A DNA stretch of 64,000 nucleotides from Bog-473 sp963838835. GTDB lineage: Bacteria > Actinomycetota > Acidimicrobiia > Acidimicrobiales > RAAP-2. The translations under genes were made by a program, and so were the position numbers. The stretch lies in contig CAWITA010000023.1 of the NCBI GenBank assembly GCA_963838835.1, positions 1 through 64,000 of the forward strand, given 5' to 3'. The first letter of the stretch is position 1; each line of letters starts with the position of its first letter. The notes beneath the pieces are model-generated. The model saw nothing but the letters and a program-made list of their open reading frames with translations, was not told the origin of the DNA and did no database searches. Shown piece after piece: positions 16,689 through 25,030 of the stretch.

Positions 16689-18071
16689 TCAGCGCCCGAG
16701 GCCGAGCTCGACCGCGACGGGCTCGCGGCGCCCCAGCCGGGTGCGGACACTGTGGAGGTGCCGGGCGGTGCGGACGAGATCGGCGAGGCGGACCGGCGGC
16801 AGCGACGCCACCTCAGGGGTGGAGACGGCTCCGAAAGCCTCGGGTGAGCGGTCCAGCCCCCAACGCTCGCGGTAGGCGTCAATGGCGCGGGCCGCGCCCA
16901 ACCACAGCTCGTGGTCGTCCGGACGCAGGGGGCGGGGGCCCAACGTGCGCAAGAGGTGGTTCGCCGGCACCACCGCCCGGCGCGGCTGAAGTGGCTCCGC
17001 CACCCCGACGGGACCCGCCGGCACCCACGCGTCGACGAGCTGCTCGAGGGATCCGGCCGGCACGCCGTCGAGCGCCCCGGCGCCGAACGCTGCGACCACG
17101 TCTCGGCGCCGAGCCCCGCCGTGTGGGGTGAGGGAGATCACAGCGGCGAAGTGGTGCTCGTCGAGCGCCGGATGCTCGGCGCCTCCGGCGGTCCGTCCCA
17201 CCTCGCGCAGGCGGAGGGGTGGCCCGCCGGCGGCGCGGGCCCGTCGCTCCCAGTCCATCGCGAGGTCGCCGTACGCCCGGCCCGGAAGCTTGGCCGGACG
17301 AGTGACCGCCCACGCCACGCGGCTCCCCCGCCGGGAGCGTGCACCGACCTCGTACGTGTGACGGCGAATGTCCGCGCCGCGACTGGAGAACTCACCGAGC
17401 AGATGCGGCCCGACACCGGTGATCTCGGCCGTGCGGCCGAGCGTTCCGGTCCAGCGCACACCGAACGCGGCGCTCAAGCCGGCCCGCAGGTCAGCCGCGT
17501 AGACCGCCGACGCCGCCTGGCGATGGGCCTCGATCCCCTGTCGGTCGGACGCGCTCCAACGGCCGTCCAGGCCATGGACGAGGTTTGCCATCACGACGTG
17601 GCTGTGCAGGTGGGGGTCGCTGTTTCGGTTGACCGAATGGGTGAAGCGCGCCCCGACGATCCCTGTGGTCGGGATCACGACGCGTGCACCCTCCGATCGA
17701 CGGACGGCGGTGACGGCGTGCTTCTCGAGGTACCTCAGCGCGCCGACGACCGCGTCGGCATGCGCCACGACCACCTGGCGTGCCGCGGCCTCACCCCCGA
17801 GCGCGAACAGCACGCTGGCGGATTTGGGGGCGCTGAAGGTCAGGTCGAAGGCCGCCAGGCTGACCCGTCCGGATCCCATGGGCTGCCCGGTTTGGGGATG
17901 CCTTCCCCCGAGCAGGCGCTGAAGGCCCTCCGGCGCGACCGGGCCTTCGAGCCCAAGGCCGCCTGCGGCCGCACCGGCCCACTGGCCAGGCTCGGCGACG
18001 GGCAGCTCCCGCGCGAGGTCGGACAGGTAGTAGTCGGCCCCGTCCCGTCCGACGCCGTGGATCCCGAGCAT
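16689..18071 (-). CDS. MobF-family relaxase, TrwC domain only
   Basis: This is a DNA-nicking relaxase of about 460 residues. The N-terminus MLGIHGVGRDGADYYLSDLA carries the pair of tyrosines used for strand transfer. VSLAAFDLTFSAPKSASVLFAL is the family block, and the metal-binding histidine triad is HSVNRNSDPHLHSHVVMAN (near 150-170). MobF proteins usually continue into a helicase of several hundred residues. Here that is absent and the C-terminus is Arg/Ala/Pro-rich. I choose ATG 18071 (GAGAGGGG just upstream); GTG 18092 is an alternative. Confidence 0.85.
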   Translation of the reverse strand: MLGIHGVGRDGADYYLSDLARELPVAEPGQWAGAAAGGLGLEGPVAPEGLQRLLGGRHPQTGQPMGSGRVSLAAFDLTFSAPKSASVLFALGGEAAARQVVVAHADAVVGALRYLEKHAVTAVRRSEGARVVIPTTGIVGARFTHSVNRNSDPHLHSHVVMANLVHGLDGRWSASDRQGIEAHRQAASAVYAADLRAGLSAAFGVRWTGTLGRTAEITGVGPHLLGEFSSRGADIRRHTYEVGARSRRGSRVAWAVTRPAKLPGRAYGDLAMDWERRARAAGGPPLRLREVGRTAGGAEHPALDEHHFAAVISLTPHGGARRRDVVAAFGAGALDGVPAGSLEQLVDAWVPAGPVGVAEPLQPRRAVVPANHLLRTLGPRPLRPDDHELWLGAARAIDAYRERWGLDRSPEAFGAVSTPEVASLPPVRLADLVRTARHLHSVRTRLGRREPVAVELGLGR

Positions 18072-18127
18072 GCGACCCCTCTCGCTCACCACCTCCGTGC
18101 CTGGGTGAACGGTCGGCCGTGCCAGGC

Positions 18128-18541
18128 TTAGAACGTGCGGCGCAGCTCCACGACGGGAATCACCCGCTCGGTCGCCTTCTCGTAGTCGCCGAAAGCCGGA
18201 TTCCGTGCCACCTGGGCGGCGAAGAGCCGGTCCCGCTCGAACCCCGTGATCGGGGTCGCCACGGCCCCGAAGCGCTCGTCGCCGAACTCGACCGCGACCT
18301 CGGGATTGGCAACCAGGTTGTGGTACCAGTCGGGGTTCGTCGGTGCCCCCGCTTTGGAGGCAAAGACGTACAGTTTGTCGCCCTCCACCAGGGCGGCCAG
18401 TGGGTTGACCCGCTTCTGGCTCGACTTGGCGCCGGTTGTCGTCAAGAGCACGACCGGGACGTCCCCGAACGCGGCCACCTTGCCGTGGTTGGCCCGGAAC
18501 TCCTCGATAACGCCACGGTTGTAGTCATTCACGCTGCTCAT
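18128..18541 (-). CDS. Deazaflavin (F420)-dependent nitroreductase family protein, Ddn-like
   Basis: This 137-residue split-barrel protein has the family blocks VVLLTTTGAKSSQKRVNPLA, LYVFASKAGAPTNPDWYHNL and EVAVEFGDERF, as in mycobacterial Ddn and related F420H2-dependent reductases. The physiological substrate is unknown, and quinones are proposed for the family. Its ATG (18541) overlaps the stop of the PafBC fusion as ATGA, so the two are translated together. CofC in the same window supports F420 use. Confidence 0.88.
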   Translation of the reverse strand: MSSVNDYNRGVIEEFRANHGKVAAFGDVPVVLLTTTGAKSSQKRVNPLAALVEGDKLYVFASKAGAPTNPDWYHNLVANPEVAVEFGDERFGAVATPITGFERDRLFAAQVARNPAFGDYEKATERVIPVVELRRTF

Positions 18542-20529
18542 GATCTGAAGCTACCGGAGCCCTGAACGCGATCGGGCTCCGGTCCGCCCTTCTCGTAGCG
18601 GGCCAGCACCCTGCGGGCGGCGTCCGCCGCGAGCCCGGTCATCTCGGGGGGGCTCACAACGCGGGCATCCTGGCCGAGCTGCAAAAGCAACCGTTCGAAC
18701 CAGGCCATGCCCGACACGTCGAGCACCACGTCGGTCACCGCCCCGTCCACGCCCCGGCCCACCGCACGCACCGGTACCGACTCGGGCACCCACTGCGCGC
18801 CCGGACCCAGCTGCAGGTGGACCTCGACTGCACCCGGTCCCGGCACGAACATCTCCTCCAACGGTCTGGCCCGCGTCGGCACCGGCGTCACCGTCCGCTC
18901 GAGCGGTCGCGCCGCACCGATGCGGTCCACGCGGAAGCGCCTCATGTCGCCGGCCCGGTGGCAGTATGCGTCGAGATACCAATGGCCGTCGATCGTGGCG
19001 ACCTGCACCGGTTCCACGGTGCGCGTGGTGAGCTCGTCCCGCGACCCCGAGAGGTAGTCGATCTCGAGCCCTCGGCTCGTCTCTGCCGCCTCCCGCACGA
19101 TCGCCAGGTGGGCCGGTGCATCCACATCGAGCCCGACAGCCTCGCGAGACCCGAGCGCCGCGTCGAGCTTGGCCAGGGCGCGCCGCAGGGCGTCGTCGTC
19201 CGAGCCGGGGACCGCCAAGAGCAGCCGGGCCGAGGCGGCGACGGCGAACCCCTCGGCCGGAGTGAGGCGGCGGGGGCGGGCGTACTCCGCCGGTAGGAAG
19301 GCGCGGACCGAATGCTCCGATACCTCTATCTCCATGAGGGTGTCCGGGGTGTACGGCGGCGTCCCGCAGCAGGCGGCGAGCTCGAGCTCGGCCACGAGCT
19401 CCTTCTCGTCCATGCCGAACCGGTGCGCTGCCTCGGAGATGGGGGCCTCTCCGACCTGGGCGAGCCAGCCGACCAGGGCCAACAGCCGGCGCAGCCGGCG
19501 GCTGGTCTCGCGCCCGGGCGCGTTCCGCACTTCGGCGGAAACCTCCCCGCCTGCACCGGCAACCGGCACCGGGCGCCCGGGGGACGCCGTGGGTGGCGGC
19601 GAGTCGGTGAGCGCACCGAGCCAGGTCACCAGCTCCTCTCGGAAGGCGGCCGGCTCGACGATCGTGGCGTGGTCGAGGAGGCCGAGCACCCAAAAGCGGA
19701 TGGAGGCGAACGACGACACCCCGAGCACGAGCTCGATCGATCCGTCCGCGCGTCTCTCGACCACTTTGTCCTGCCCCACCTCGTCGGCCACCCGGCGTGC
19801 TTCGAGTGCGTCCACCCGGACCCGCATCTCGACCCTGTCCTCTCCCTCCACGTCCCACGGCTCTTCGGGCAGGGCGGCCTTCACGTCAACGTCCTGCGGG
19901 ACCACGCCACCCCGGGCCTCGCCCCTCGACACCTCGCCCTCGATACGGTCGACCCGAAACGTCCGAACGGCCGAGCGACCGAGGTCCCATGCGACCAGGT
20001 ACCAATGTCCGAAGCGGAACCAGAGGCCGACCGGTGCGACCCGGCGCTCCTCCCCCCTGTACGCGAAGGTCGCCGCGGCGTGCGTGCGCACCGCCTCGAA
20101 CAGCTCGATGAGCGCAGCGGAAGGGACGAGTGAGGCGATGGGACGGACGTCACCAAGACCGGCCGCGCCCAGCTTCAGCAGCGCATCACGGCCACTAGGA
20201 TCGCCGAGGTGGACGCCGGCGACGGCGAGGTGGAGCGCGACCTGCTCGTCGGGTTCGAGGTCCAGATCAGGCAGGTAGAACGATTCGCGCTCGATGAGAT
20301 ACCCGTACTGCTCGTGGCCCGGCAGTCGTTGGGTCAGCACGGGGATGCCCTCGTCGCGCAACAAGCGCTTGTCCCGTTCGAAAGCTTGACGTCGGGCCGC
20401 GTGCTCGGAAGGGTAGCCGGGCACGTGGTGCGCAATCGTGTCGAGCGTCAGTGGTTGGCTGGCCTCCAACAGCACCAGCACCAGATCCGTGACGCGTTCC
20501 AACCGGTCGAGCTTCGTGGGCGCCTCCAT
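18538..20529 (-). CDS. pafBC: PafB-PafC fusion, WYL-domain transcriptional regulator
   Basis: This 663-residue chain carries two consecutive HTH-WYL units. The first begins KLDRLERVTDLVLVLLEASQ, with WYL-type blocks RVAPVGLWFRFGHWYLVAWD and RTFRVDRIEGE. The second starts after about residue 330 with RLRRLLALVGWLAQVGEA and has PVQVATIDGHWYLDAYCHRA and RRFRVDRIGAARP. PafB and PafC normally are separate genes that act together as an activator of the DNA-damage response; here they are one protein. The start is ATG 20529, where similarity begins; the Arg-rich extension to 20817 is not used. Confidence 0.9.
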   Translation of the reverse strand: MEAPTKLDRLERVTDLVLVLLEASQPLTLDTIAHHVPGYPSEHAARRQAFERDKRLLRDEGIPVLTQRLPGHEQYGYLIERESFYLPDLDLEPDEQVALHLAVAGVHLGDPSGRDALLKLGAAGLGDVRPIASLVPSAALIELFEAVRTHAAATFAYRGEERRVAPVGLWFRFGHWYLVAWDLGRSAVRTFRVDRIEGEVSRGEARGGVVPQDVDVKAALPEEPWDVEGEDRVEMRVRVDALEARRVADEVGQDKVVERRADGSIELVLGVSSFASIRFWVLGLLDHATIVEPAAFREELVTWLGALTDSPPPTASPGRPVPVAGAGGEVSAEVRNAPGRETSRRLRRLLALVGWLAQVGEAPISEAAHRFGMDEKELVAELELAACCGTPPYTPDTLMEIEVSEHSVRAFLPAEYARPRRLTPAEGFAVAASARLLLAVPGSDDDALRRALAKLDAALGSREAVGLDVDAPAHLAIVREAAETSRGLEIDYLSGSRDELTTRTVEPVQVATIDGHWYLDAYCHRAGDMRRFRVDRIGAARPLERTVTPVPTRARPLEEMFVPGPGAVEVHLQLGPGAQWVPESVPVRAVGRGVDGAVTDVVLDVSGMAWFERLLLQLGQDARVVSPPEMTGLAADAARRVLARYEKGGPEPDRVQGSGSFRS

Positions 20530-20558
20530 CGCCCAGAGCCTACGGCGGCCGCAGCGCG

Positions 20559-21437
20559 GTGAGCGCCGCCGCGCGCCCGCTCGACTGGCACCTGCACGTC
20601 TTTTGGCTGCTCGTCTTCCCTGCCCTCGTCGCGACGTACTCGTGGGCCACGCGCCGGCCGGGCGGTGAGGCGACCACGCGCCAGAAGCTCCTCTTCGTCG
20701 GCGGCATCGTCGTCCTGATCGCCGCGGTGACGTGGCCGCTGGGCGACCTGGCTGCGCACTGGCTGCTGATGGCGCTGGTCCTTCAGCGTCTCTTGTTGAC
20801 GCTGGCGGTGCCCCCACTCCTGGTTCTGGGGACGCCGCGGCCGCTCATCGCGCGGCTGACCCGTCCGGCTGCGGTAGACGCCGTGCTCCGCGTCGTCGTC
20901 CGGCCGCTGCCCGCCGTGGCCATCGTGACCGTGGTGGCGGTAGGCACGCTGACGACCGGCGCGGTGAGCCTGGCCGCCCATTCCGACGTGGCCCGGGTGG
21001 TCATCGAGCTCGTCGTGCTTGCTTCGGGTTTCGTCCTGTGGGCGCCCGTGCTCACCGAACTGCCGGGAGCATCACGACTCTCCGCGCTCGGACGTGGCGG
21101 GTATCTGATCGTCCAGTCGATCGTGCCGAGCTTCCTTTCCATCGTGTGGATCTTCGCCCGTCACTCCCTCTATCCGACCTTCACCCACGCCGGCACCGTC
21201 GTGGGCATGTCGTCGCTCCTCGATCAGCAGTTGGCCGGCTTCCTGGCCAAGCTGACCACCATCGCAGTGCTGTGGACCGTGGCCTTCGTGATCATGACCC
21301 GGGCCCAAGAGGCGGAGACCACCGGCGAGGACGCCGAGCCGCTCATCTGGTCCGACGTGGAGCGCGAGATCGAACGCGCCGAGCGCCGGCAGCGCCGCCA
21401 CGGGTGGCCGGGACCACCCGCCACCGGGCCATCATGA
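20559..21437 (+). CDS. Cytochrome c oxidase assembly protein, CtaG (caa3_CtaG) family
   Basis: This 292-residue membrane protein has about seven hydrophobic segments, beginning WHLHVFWLLVFPALV, with PLGDLAAHWLLMALVLQRLL (conserved His) and VLGTPRPLIARL, the hallmark blocks of the Bacillus-type CtaG family that helps copper delivery to oxidase. The C-terminal tail is charged (ERAERRQRRHG). The start is GTG 20559, divergent from pafBC with a 29-bp gap. No oxidase subunit is in the window. Confidence 0.88.
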   Translation: MSAAARPLDWHLHVFWLLVFPALVATYSWATRRPGGEATTRQKLLFVGGIVVLIAAVTWPLGDLAAHWLLMALVLQRLLLTLAVPPLLVLGTPRPLIARLTRPAAVDAVLRVVVRPLPAVAIVTVVAVGTLTTGAVSLAAHSDVARVVIELVVLASGFVLWAPVLTELPGASRLSALGRGGYLIVQSIVPSFLSIVWIFARHSLYPTFTHAGTVVGMSSLLDQQLAGFLAKLTTIAVLWTVAFVIMTRAQEAETTGEDAEPLIWSDVEREIERAERRQRRHGWPGPPATGPS

Positions 21438-21458
21438 CCATGGCGCCGGCACGGCGTC

Positions 21459-22139
21459 GTGGTGCACAATGGTGGCCTATGGGTTCCACGGCGATCCGTG
21501 TCCGCGGGCAAGCGAACACCACGAGACGAGCAACGGCGCCGTCTCGGGCAGAACTTCCTCCGGCCCGGCCTCGCTGAGGCACTGGTCGCCCAGGCGGCCT
21601 TCGAAGCGGGGGAGCTCGTCGTCGAGATCGGGGCCGGCCGCGGCGCCTGTACGTTCGCACTCGCCCGGCGCGGCGTCCGGGTCATCGCCCTGGAGAAAGA
21701 CCCCCACTGGGCGGAGGAACTGAGGCGCGAGGTGCGGCGGCGAGGTGCGGAGAACGTTTCGATCGTGTGCTGCGACGTGCGTGGTCACCGGATGCCGCGG
21801 CGACCCTTCCGCGCGCTCGGCTCGCTCCCGTTCGGCGCGACCACGGCCATCCTCCGCCACCTGCTCGACGACCCCGACAGTGGACTCCGGCGGGCCGATC
21901 TCGTCGTCCAATTCGAGGTGGCGCGCAAGCGGGCCGCAGTGCCCCCCACCACCGCGCTGTCTACGGCCTGGGCTCCCTGGTGGTCCTTCGAAATCGGCCG
22001 GCGCATCTCCGCCCGCGCCTTCCGTCCGGTGCCGTCCGTCGACGCCGCGTTGCTGCGGGTGACACGCCGTGTGCCGCCCCTCCTCCCCCAGCGTCTGGCC
22101 GACGACTATGCCGACTTCGTGCGGAGCCACTGGGGGTAG
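21459..22139 (+). CDS. Erm-like rRNA adenine N6-methyltransferase
   Basis: The protein is about 226 residues from GTG 21459 (213 if GTG 21498 is used). RRRLGQNFLRPGL is the N-terminal block of Erm and KsgA methyltransferases, and VVEIGAGRGACTFALARRG is the SAM-binding motif. The catalytic loop reads LGSLPFGATTAIL, with Ser where most members have Asn (N-L/P-P-F/Y), and RPVPSVDAALLRV is the usual late block. The length and LPFG form favour Erm (23S rRNA A2058, macrolide resistance) over KsgA. The Asn to Ser change makes activity uncertain. Confidence 0.75.
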   Translation: MVHNGGLWVPRRSVSAGKRTPRDEQRRRLGQNFLRPGLAEALVAQAAFEAGELVVEIGAGRGACTFALARRGVRVIALEKDPHWAEELRREVRRRGAENVSIVCCDVRGHRMPRRPFRALGSLPFGATTAILRHLLDDPDSGLRRADLVVQFEVARKRAAVPPTTALSTAWAPWWSFEIGRRISARAFRPVPSVDAALLRVTRRVPPLLPQRLADDYADFVRSHWG

Positions 22140-22205
22140 CCTCAGCCGCACCCGCTTCTCGTGCCCCGCGTGACCCACTTCCCGTGGACCCTCGCGGTCC
22201 GGTAC

Positions 22206-22532
22206 CTAGGCGAGCGAGGCGCTCCTCAGCTCGTCCAGCGAGAGCTCGGCGGTCTGGTTCCCACCACACTGGGGGCAGTGCTCCACGTGGCGCCAGGACC
22301 GGAGCAGGCGCGTCCCCTCCGGGTTGAGGAGCACGACGAACGACTCCGAGATCGGGTCCACTTCGAGGCCGTAGTAGGCCCGCCACGCCGTGGTGGCCGC
22401 GTGCACGTCGAGGGCTAGGCCCTTGAGCACACGCCGGAAGCGCATCCGCTCCGTGTCGAAGATCCAGGTGCTGTGACAGGACTCGAGCACGAACAAGGCG
22501 TCGTCTGTGGGGGGGACCACATCGCTGATCAT
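22206..22532 (-). CDS. Hypothetical protein with C-terminal CPQCG motif
   Basis: This 108-residue protein starts with ATG at 22532, preceded by a plausible ribosome site (AAAGG). It has a compact alpha/beta look (FVLESCHSTWIFDTERMRFR) and a late CPQCGG, one half of a zinc knuckle. I do not recognise a family. The frame is open much further upstream, but that part lies antisense to the carboxyltransferase gene and is not used. Confidence 0.65.
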   Translation of the reverse strand: MISDVVPPTDDALFVLESCHSTWIFDTERMRFRRVLKGLALDVHAATTAWRAYYGLEVDPISESFVVLLNPEGTRLLRSWRHVEHCPQCGGNQTAELSLDELRSASLA

Positions 22533-22618
22533 GCCCGAAACCTTTACCGGGATCGGCGTCGAATGCACACCAGGATCGTTACGAATCGGTGACAATTTGC
22601 GTTCTCCCTGGTAAATCC

Positions 22619-23992
22619 CTATTGCGGCCCGGCATCGTGCTTTCGGCCGACCGCCCACTCCCGTTTCGTGCAGAGCTGGCGCAGAACGTCGCACAGTACG
22701 ATCCGGCTGTCCGCAGGGTCGACGACGATATCGATCAATCCCCGTTCCGCCGCCGGCCATGGATTGAGGTAGGCCTCCTCGTAGGCCAGCTCGCGGCGGC
22801 TTCGGACACCCGGCTCGAGATCGCGGTGCAGGATCTGCGCTGCGCCGGACGCCCCCATGACCGCCACCTCCGCCCCTGGCCAGGCCAAGCAGACGTCGTT
22901 GCCGATGCCGCGGGAGTCCATCACGATGTAGGCGCCGCCAAACGCCTTGCGCAAAATGAGGCAGAGTCGCGGCACCGTCGCCTGCGCATACGCGAAGGCG
23001 AGCTCCGCGCCGTGGCGGATCATCCCTCGCCACTCCAGGTCCTTGCCGGGGAGGAAGCCCGGCGTGTCGACCAGGCTCACGATGGGCAAGTTGAAGGCGT
23101 CGCAGAGGCGGACGAAGCGCGCGGCCTTCTGCGAGGCCGCGATGTCGAGAGTTCCGGCGAGGATCCGGGGCTGATTGGCCACGAAGCCGACGGGCGTCCC
23201 CCCTAGTCGGGCGAAGGCCGTCACGATCTGCGCGGCCCACCGGGGCCACAGCTCGCGAAACTCGCCGTCGTCGCACAAGGAGCGCATCACGTCACGCACG
23301 TCATAGGTGGCGGCCTTGCGGTCGGGGATCACCGACCGGAGCTCCGGCGTCGGGCGCAAGACCGAGTCACTGACCGGAGCGAGCGGCGGCACCTCGTCGG
23401 TGTTCGGTGGGAGGTACTCGAGCAGTTCGGCCACGGCGCCGTCCACGTCGTCGGACTCCACCGCGCACAGACCGCTCGCCGTCGCGTGCGTCGCCCGCCC
23501 GCCCAGCTCGCCGAGGCTGACGTCGATCCCGGTGAACTCCGCCACCATTTGCGGACCCGACACAAAGGCCACCGCTTCCGAGCTCATCACGACGAGGTCG
23601 GAGAGCCCGAGAAGGAGGGCGGGCCCGGACACGACGGGACCGGTCGCCGCCGCGATCACGGGCACCTGCCCGCTGCACCGTGTGATGGCATGCGCCGCCC
23701 GACCCCACCCGTGCAACGCGGCCACACCATCGAGGACGTCGGCGCCGCTCGAGGCGACGAAGAAGACAAATGGGATCCCGAGGTCGACCGCCTGGTCGGC
23801 TGCCTCGGCCAGCCTCACGCCGTCGGCGTGGGTGATGGCGCCGCGCCGCATGGTGCCGAGCGAGCGCGCGATGACGGCGTTGCGCCCGCCGATCCGCCCC
23901 ACGACCGAGGTGACGGCGCCAACGATCCCCTTGCCGACGTCCGGCGCCTCCTCAATGTTGCCCGTGGCGGCGTGGCTCGTGACGGCGGTCAC
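22619..23992 (-). CDS. Acyl-CoA carboxylase carboxyltransferase subunit (AccD/PccB-like)
   Basis: This protein of about 457 residues transfers carboxyl from carboxybiotin to an acyl-CoA. The N-terminal half has GGRNAVIARSLGTMRRGAIT, GIPFVFFVASSGADVLDG and VSGPALLLGLSDLVVMSS. The C-terminal half has GFVANQPRILAGTLDIAAS, LVDTPGFLPGKDLEWRGMIRH with the PGF oxyanion loop, and RKAFGGAYIVMDSR. It is slightly shorter than propionyl-CoA carboxylase beta chains (about 520), missing some N-terminus. The start GTG 23992 is chosen where similarity begins. No biotin subunit is adjacent, so the substrate is open. Confidence 0.88.
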   Translation of the reverse strand: MTAVTSHAATGNIEEAPDVGKGIVGAVTSVVGRIGGRNAVIARSLGTMRRGAITHADGVRLAEAADQAVDLGIPFVFFVASSGADVLDGVAALHGWGRAAHAITRCSGQVPVIAAATGPVVSGPALLLGLSDLVVMSSEAVAFVSGPQMVAEFTGIDVSLGELGGRATHATASGLCAVESDDVDGAVAELLEYLPPNTDEVPPLAPVSDSVLRPTPELRSVIPDRKAATYDVRDVMRSLCDDGEFRELWPRWAAQIVTAFARLGGTPVGFVANQPRILAGTLDIAASQKAARFVRLCDAFNLPIVSLVDTPGFLPGKDLEWRGMIRHGAELAFAYAQATVPRLCLILRKAFGGAYIVMDSRGIGNDVCLAWPGAEVAVMGASGAAQILHRDLEPGVRSRRELAYEEAYLNPWPAAERGLIDIVVDPADSRIVLCDVLRQLCTKREWAVGRKHDAGPQ

Positions 23993-24073
23993 CGGTTCGA
24001 AGTTACCGCGGCACCGGGCCGGACCGGCCAGGGTCCGCCTGGCCACGGGTGGGCGTCACGGACGGGGAGAAAC

Positions 24074-24565
24074 CTAGAGGTGGTTCGTCTCGGCCCTCCG
24101 CCACGGCCCGGACCGCCCGCCGAATTTCTCCCACAGCGCCAGGTGCTCGATGGTCATGGTGCGGTCGGAGGACTTGCACATGTCGTAGACGGTCAGTGCG
24201 GCGACGGCGCAGGCGGTCATCGCCTCCATCTCGACGCCGGTGCGGTCGACCGTCTCGACCTGGGCTTCCACCTCGACGTAGTCGTCGCCGATGGAGAAGT
24301 TGACCCCAATGGAGCCGACCAAGACGGGGTGGCACATCGGGATCAGCTCAGCCGTCCGCTTGGCCGCCTGGATCCCGGCGATCCGGGCCGCGGCGAGCAC
24401 GTCACCCTTGGTGATGGCGTTGTTGGCCACCTTGGTGGTCGTCTCGGGCAGCATCGAGACCCGGCAGCGAGCCAGGGCCCGTCGGTGCGTGGGCTCACGG
24501 GGCGTGACGTCGACCATGCGGGCGCCGCCCAGCGGGTCGAGATTGGCCAGCATGCGGTCGGACAC
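24074..24565 (-). CDS. moaC: Cyclic pyranopterin monophosphate synthase, molybdenum cofactor biosynthesis
   Basis: This 163-residue protein is normal MoaC length. The blocks GGARMVDVTPREPTHRRALA, KGDVLAAARIAGIQAAKRT, IPMCHPVLVGSIGVNFS and RTGVEMEAMTACAVAALTVYDMCK carry the catalytic Lys and His/Glu residues. It converts the 3',8-cyclised GTP product to cPMP. The GTG at 24565 or ATG at 24553 can start it. No other moa genes are in the window. Confidence 0.95.
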   Translation of the reverse strand: MSDRMLANLDPLGGARMVDVTPREPTHRRALARCRVSMLPETTTKVANNAITKGDVLAAARIAGIQAAKRTAELIPMCHPVLVGSIGVNFSIGDDYVEVEAQVETVDRTGVEMEAMTACAVAALTVYDMCKSSDRTMTIEHLALWEKFGGRSGPWRRAETNHL

Positions 24566-24681
24566 GAGGGTGAAGTCTACGACCTGGGCAGACTGGCGAC
24601 CGACGCCGTCTGGGCGGTGCGCCGGATAGACTTGGCAGTCTCAGGTAGTGAGTGCCAACAAGCGCCGGACGGAGGAGTCCT

Positions 24682-25023
24682 TTGCCGACCTATGAATACG
24701 CGTGCACGGCGTGCGGGCACCGGCTCGAGGCCGTCCAGACCTTCTCGGACGACCCGTTGGCCGAGTGCCCCGAGTGCGGGGGTCCGCTGCGCAAGGTCTA
24801 CGGGAACGTGGGCATCGTCTTGAAGGGCAGCGGGTTTTACAAGACCGACTCGAGGGCCGCCGCCTCGGCTGCCAACGGCTCCGATAGAACCGATAGAAAA
24901 GGCCCCGAGAAGTCCGCCGGCGAGTCGTCGGGCACGGACTCGAAGCCCAAGAAGGAGGCCGCGGCAACGGGGGGCAAGGACTCCGGAGCGGACGCCAAGC
25001 CGGCCGCGGCCGCGGCAAGATGA
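24682..25023 (+). CDS. FmdB-family zinc-ribbon protein
   Basis: This 113-residue protein begins with a CxxC...CxxC zinc ribbon, MPTYEYACTACGHRLEAVQ ... CPECGGPLRKVYGNVGIVLK, matching the FmdB family of putative regulators. After GSGFYKTD it continues as a low-complexity Lys/Ser/Ala/Asp tail. The start is TTG at 24682, set by the ribosome site GGAGG (24671-24675) and the family's MPxYEY start. Role unknown. Confidence 0.88.
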   Translation: MPTYEYACTACGHRLEAVQTFSDDPLAECPECGGPLRKVYGNVGIVLKGSGFYKTDSRAAASAANGSDRTDRKGPEKSAGESSGTDSKPKKEAAATGGKDSGADAKPAAAAAR

Positions 25024-25030
25024 GGGCAGT

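Noticed and set aside
18093..18127. GCCTGG/CCAGGC pair as an oriT stem
   Set aside because: The arms are short and the spacer long; there is no nick-site similarity to known MobF oriT that I can see.
20530..20817. N-terminal extension of PafBC
   Set aside because: It is Arg/Ser/Pro-rich and overlaps the divergent ctaG coding region; similarity starts at ATG 20529.
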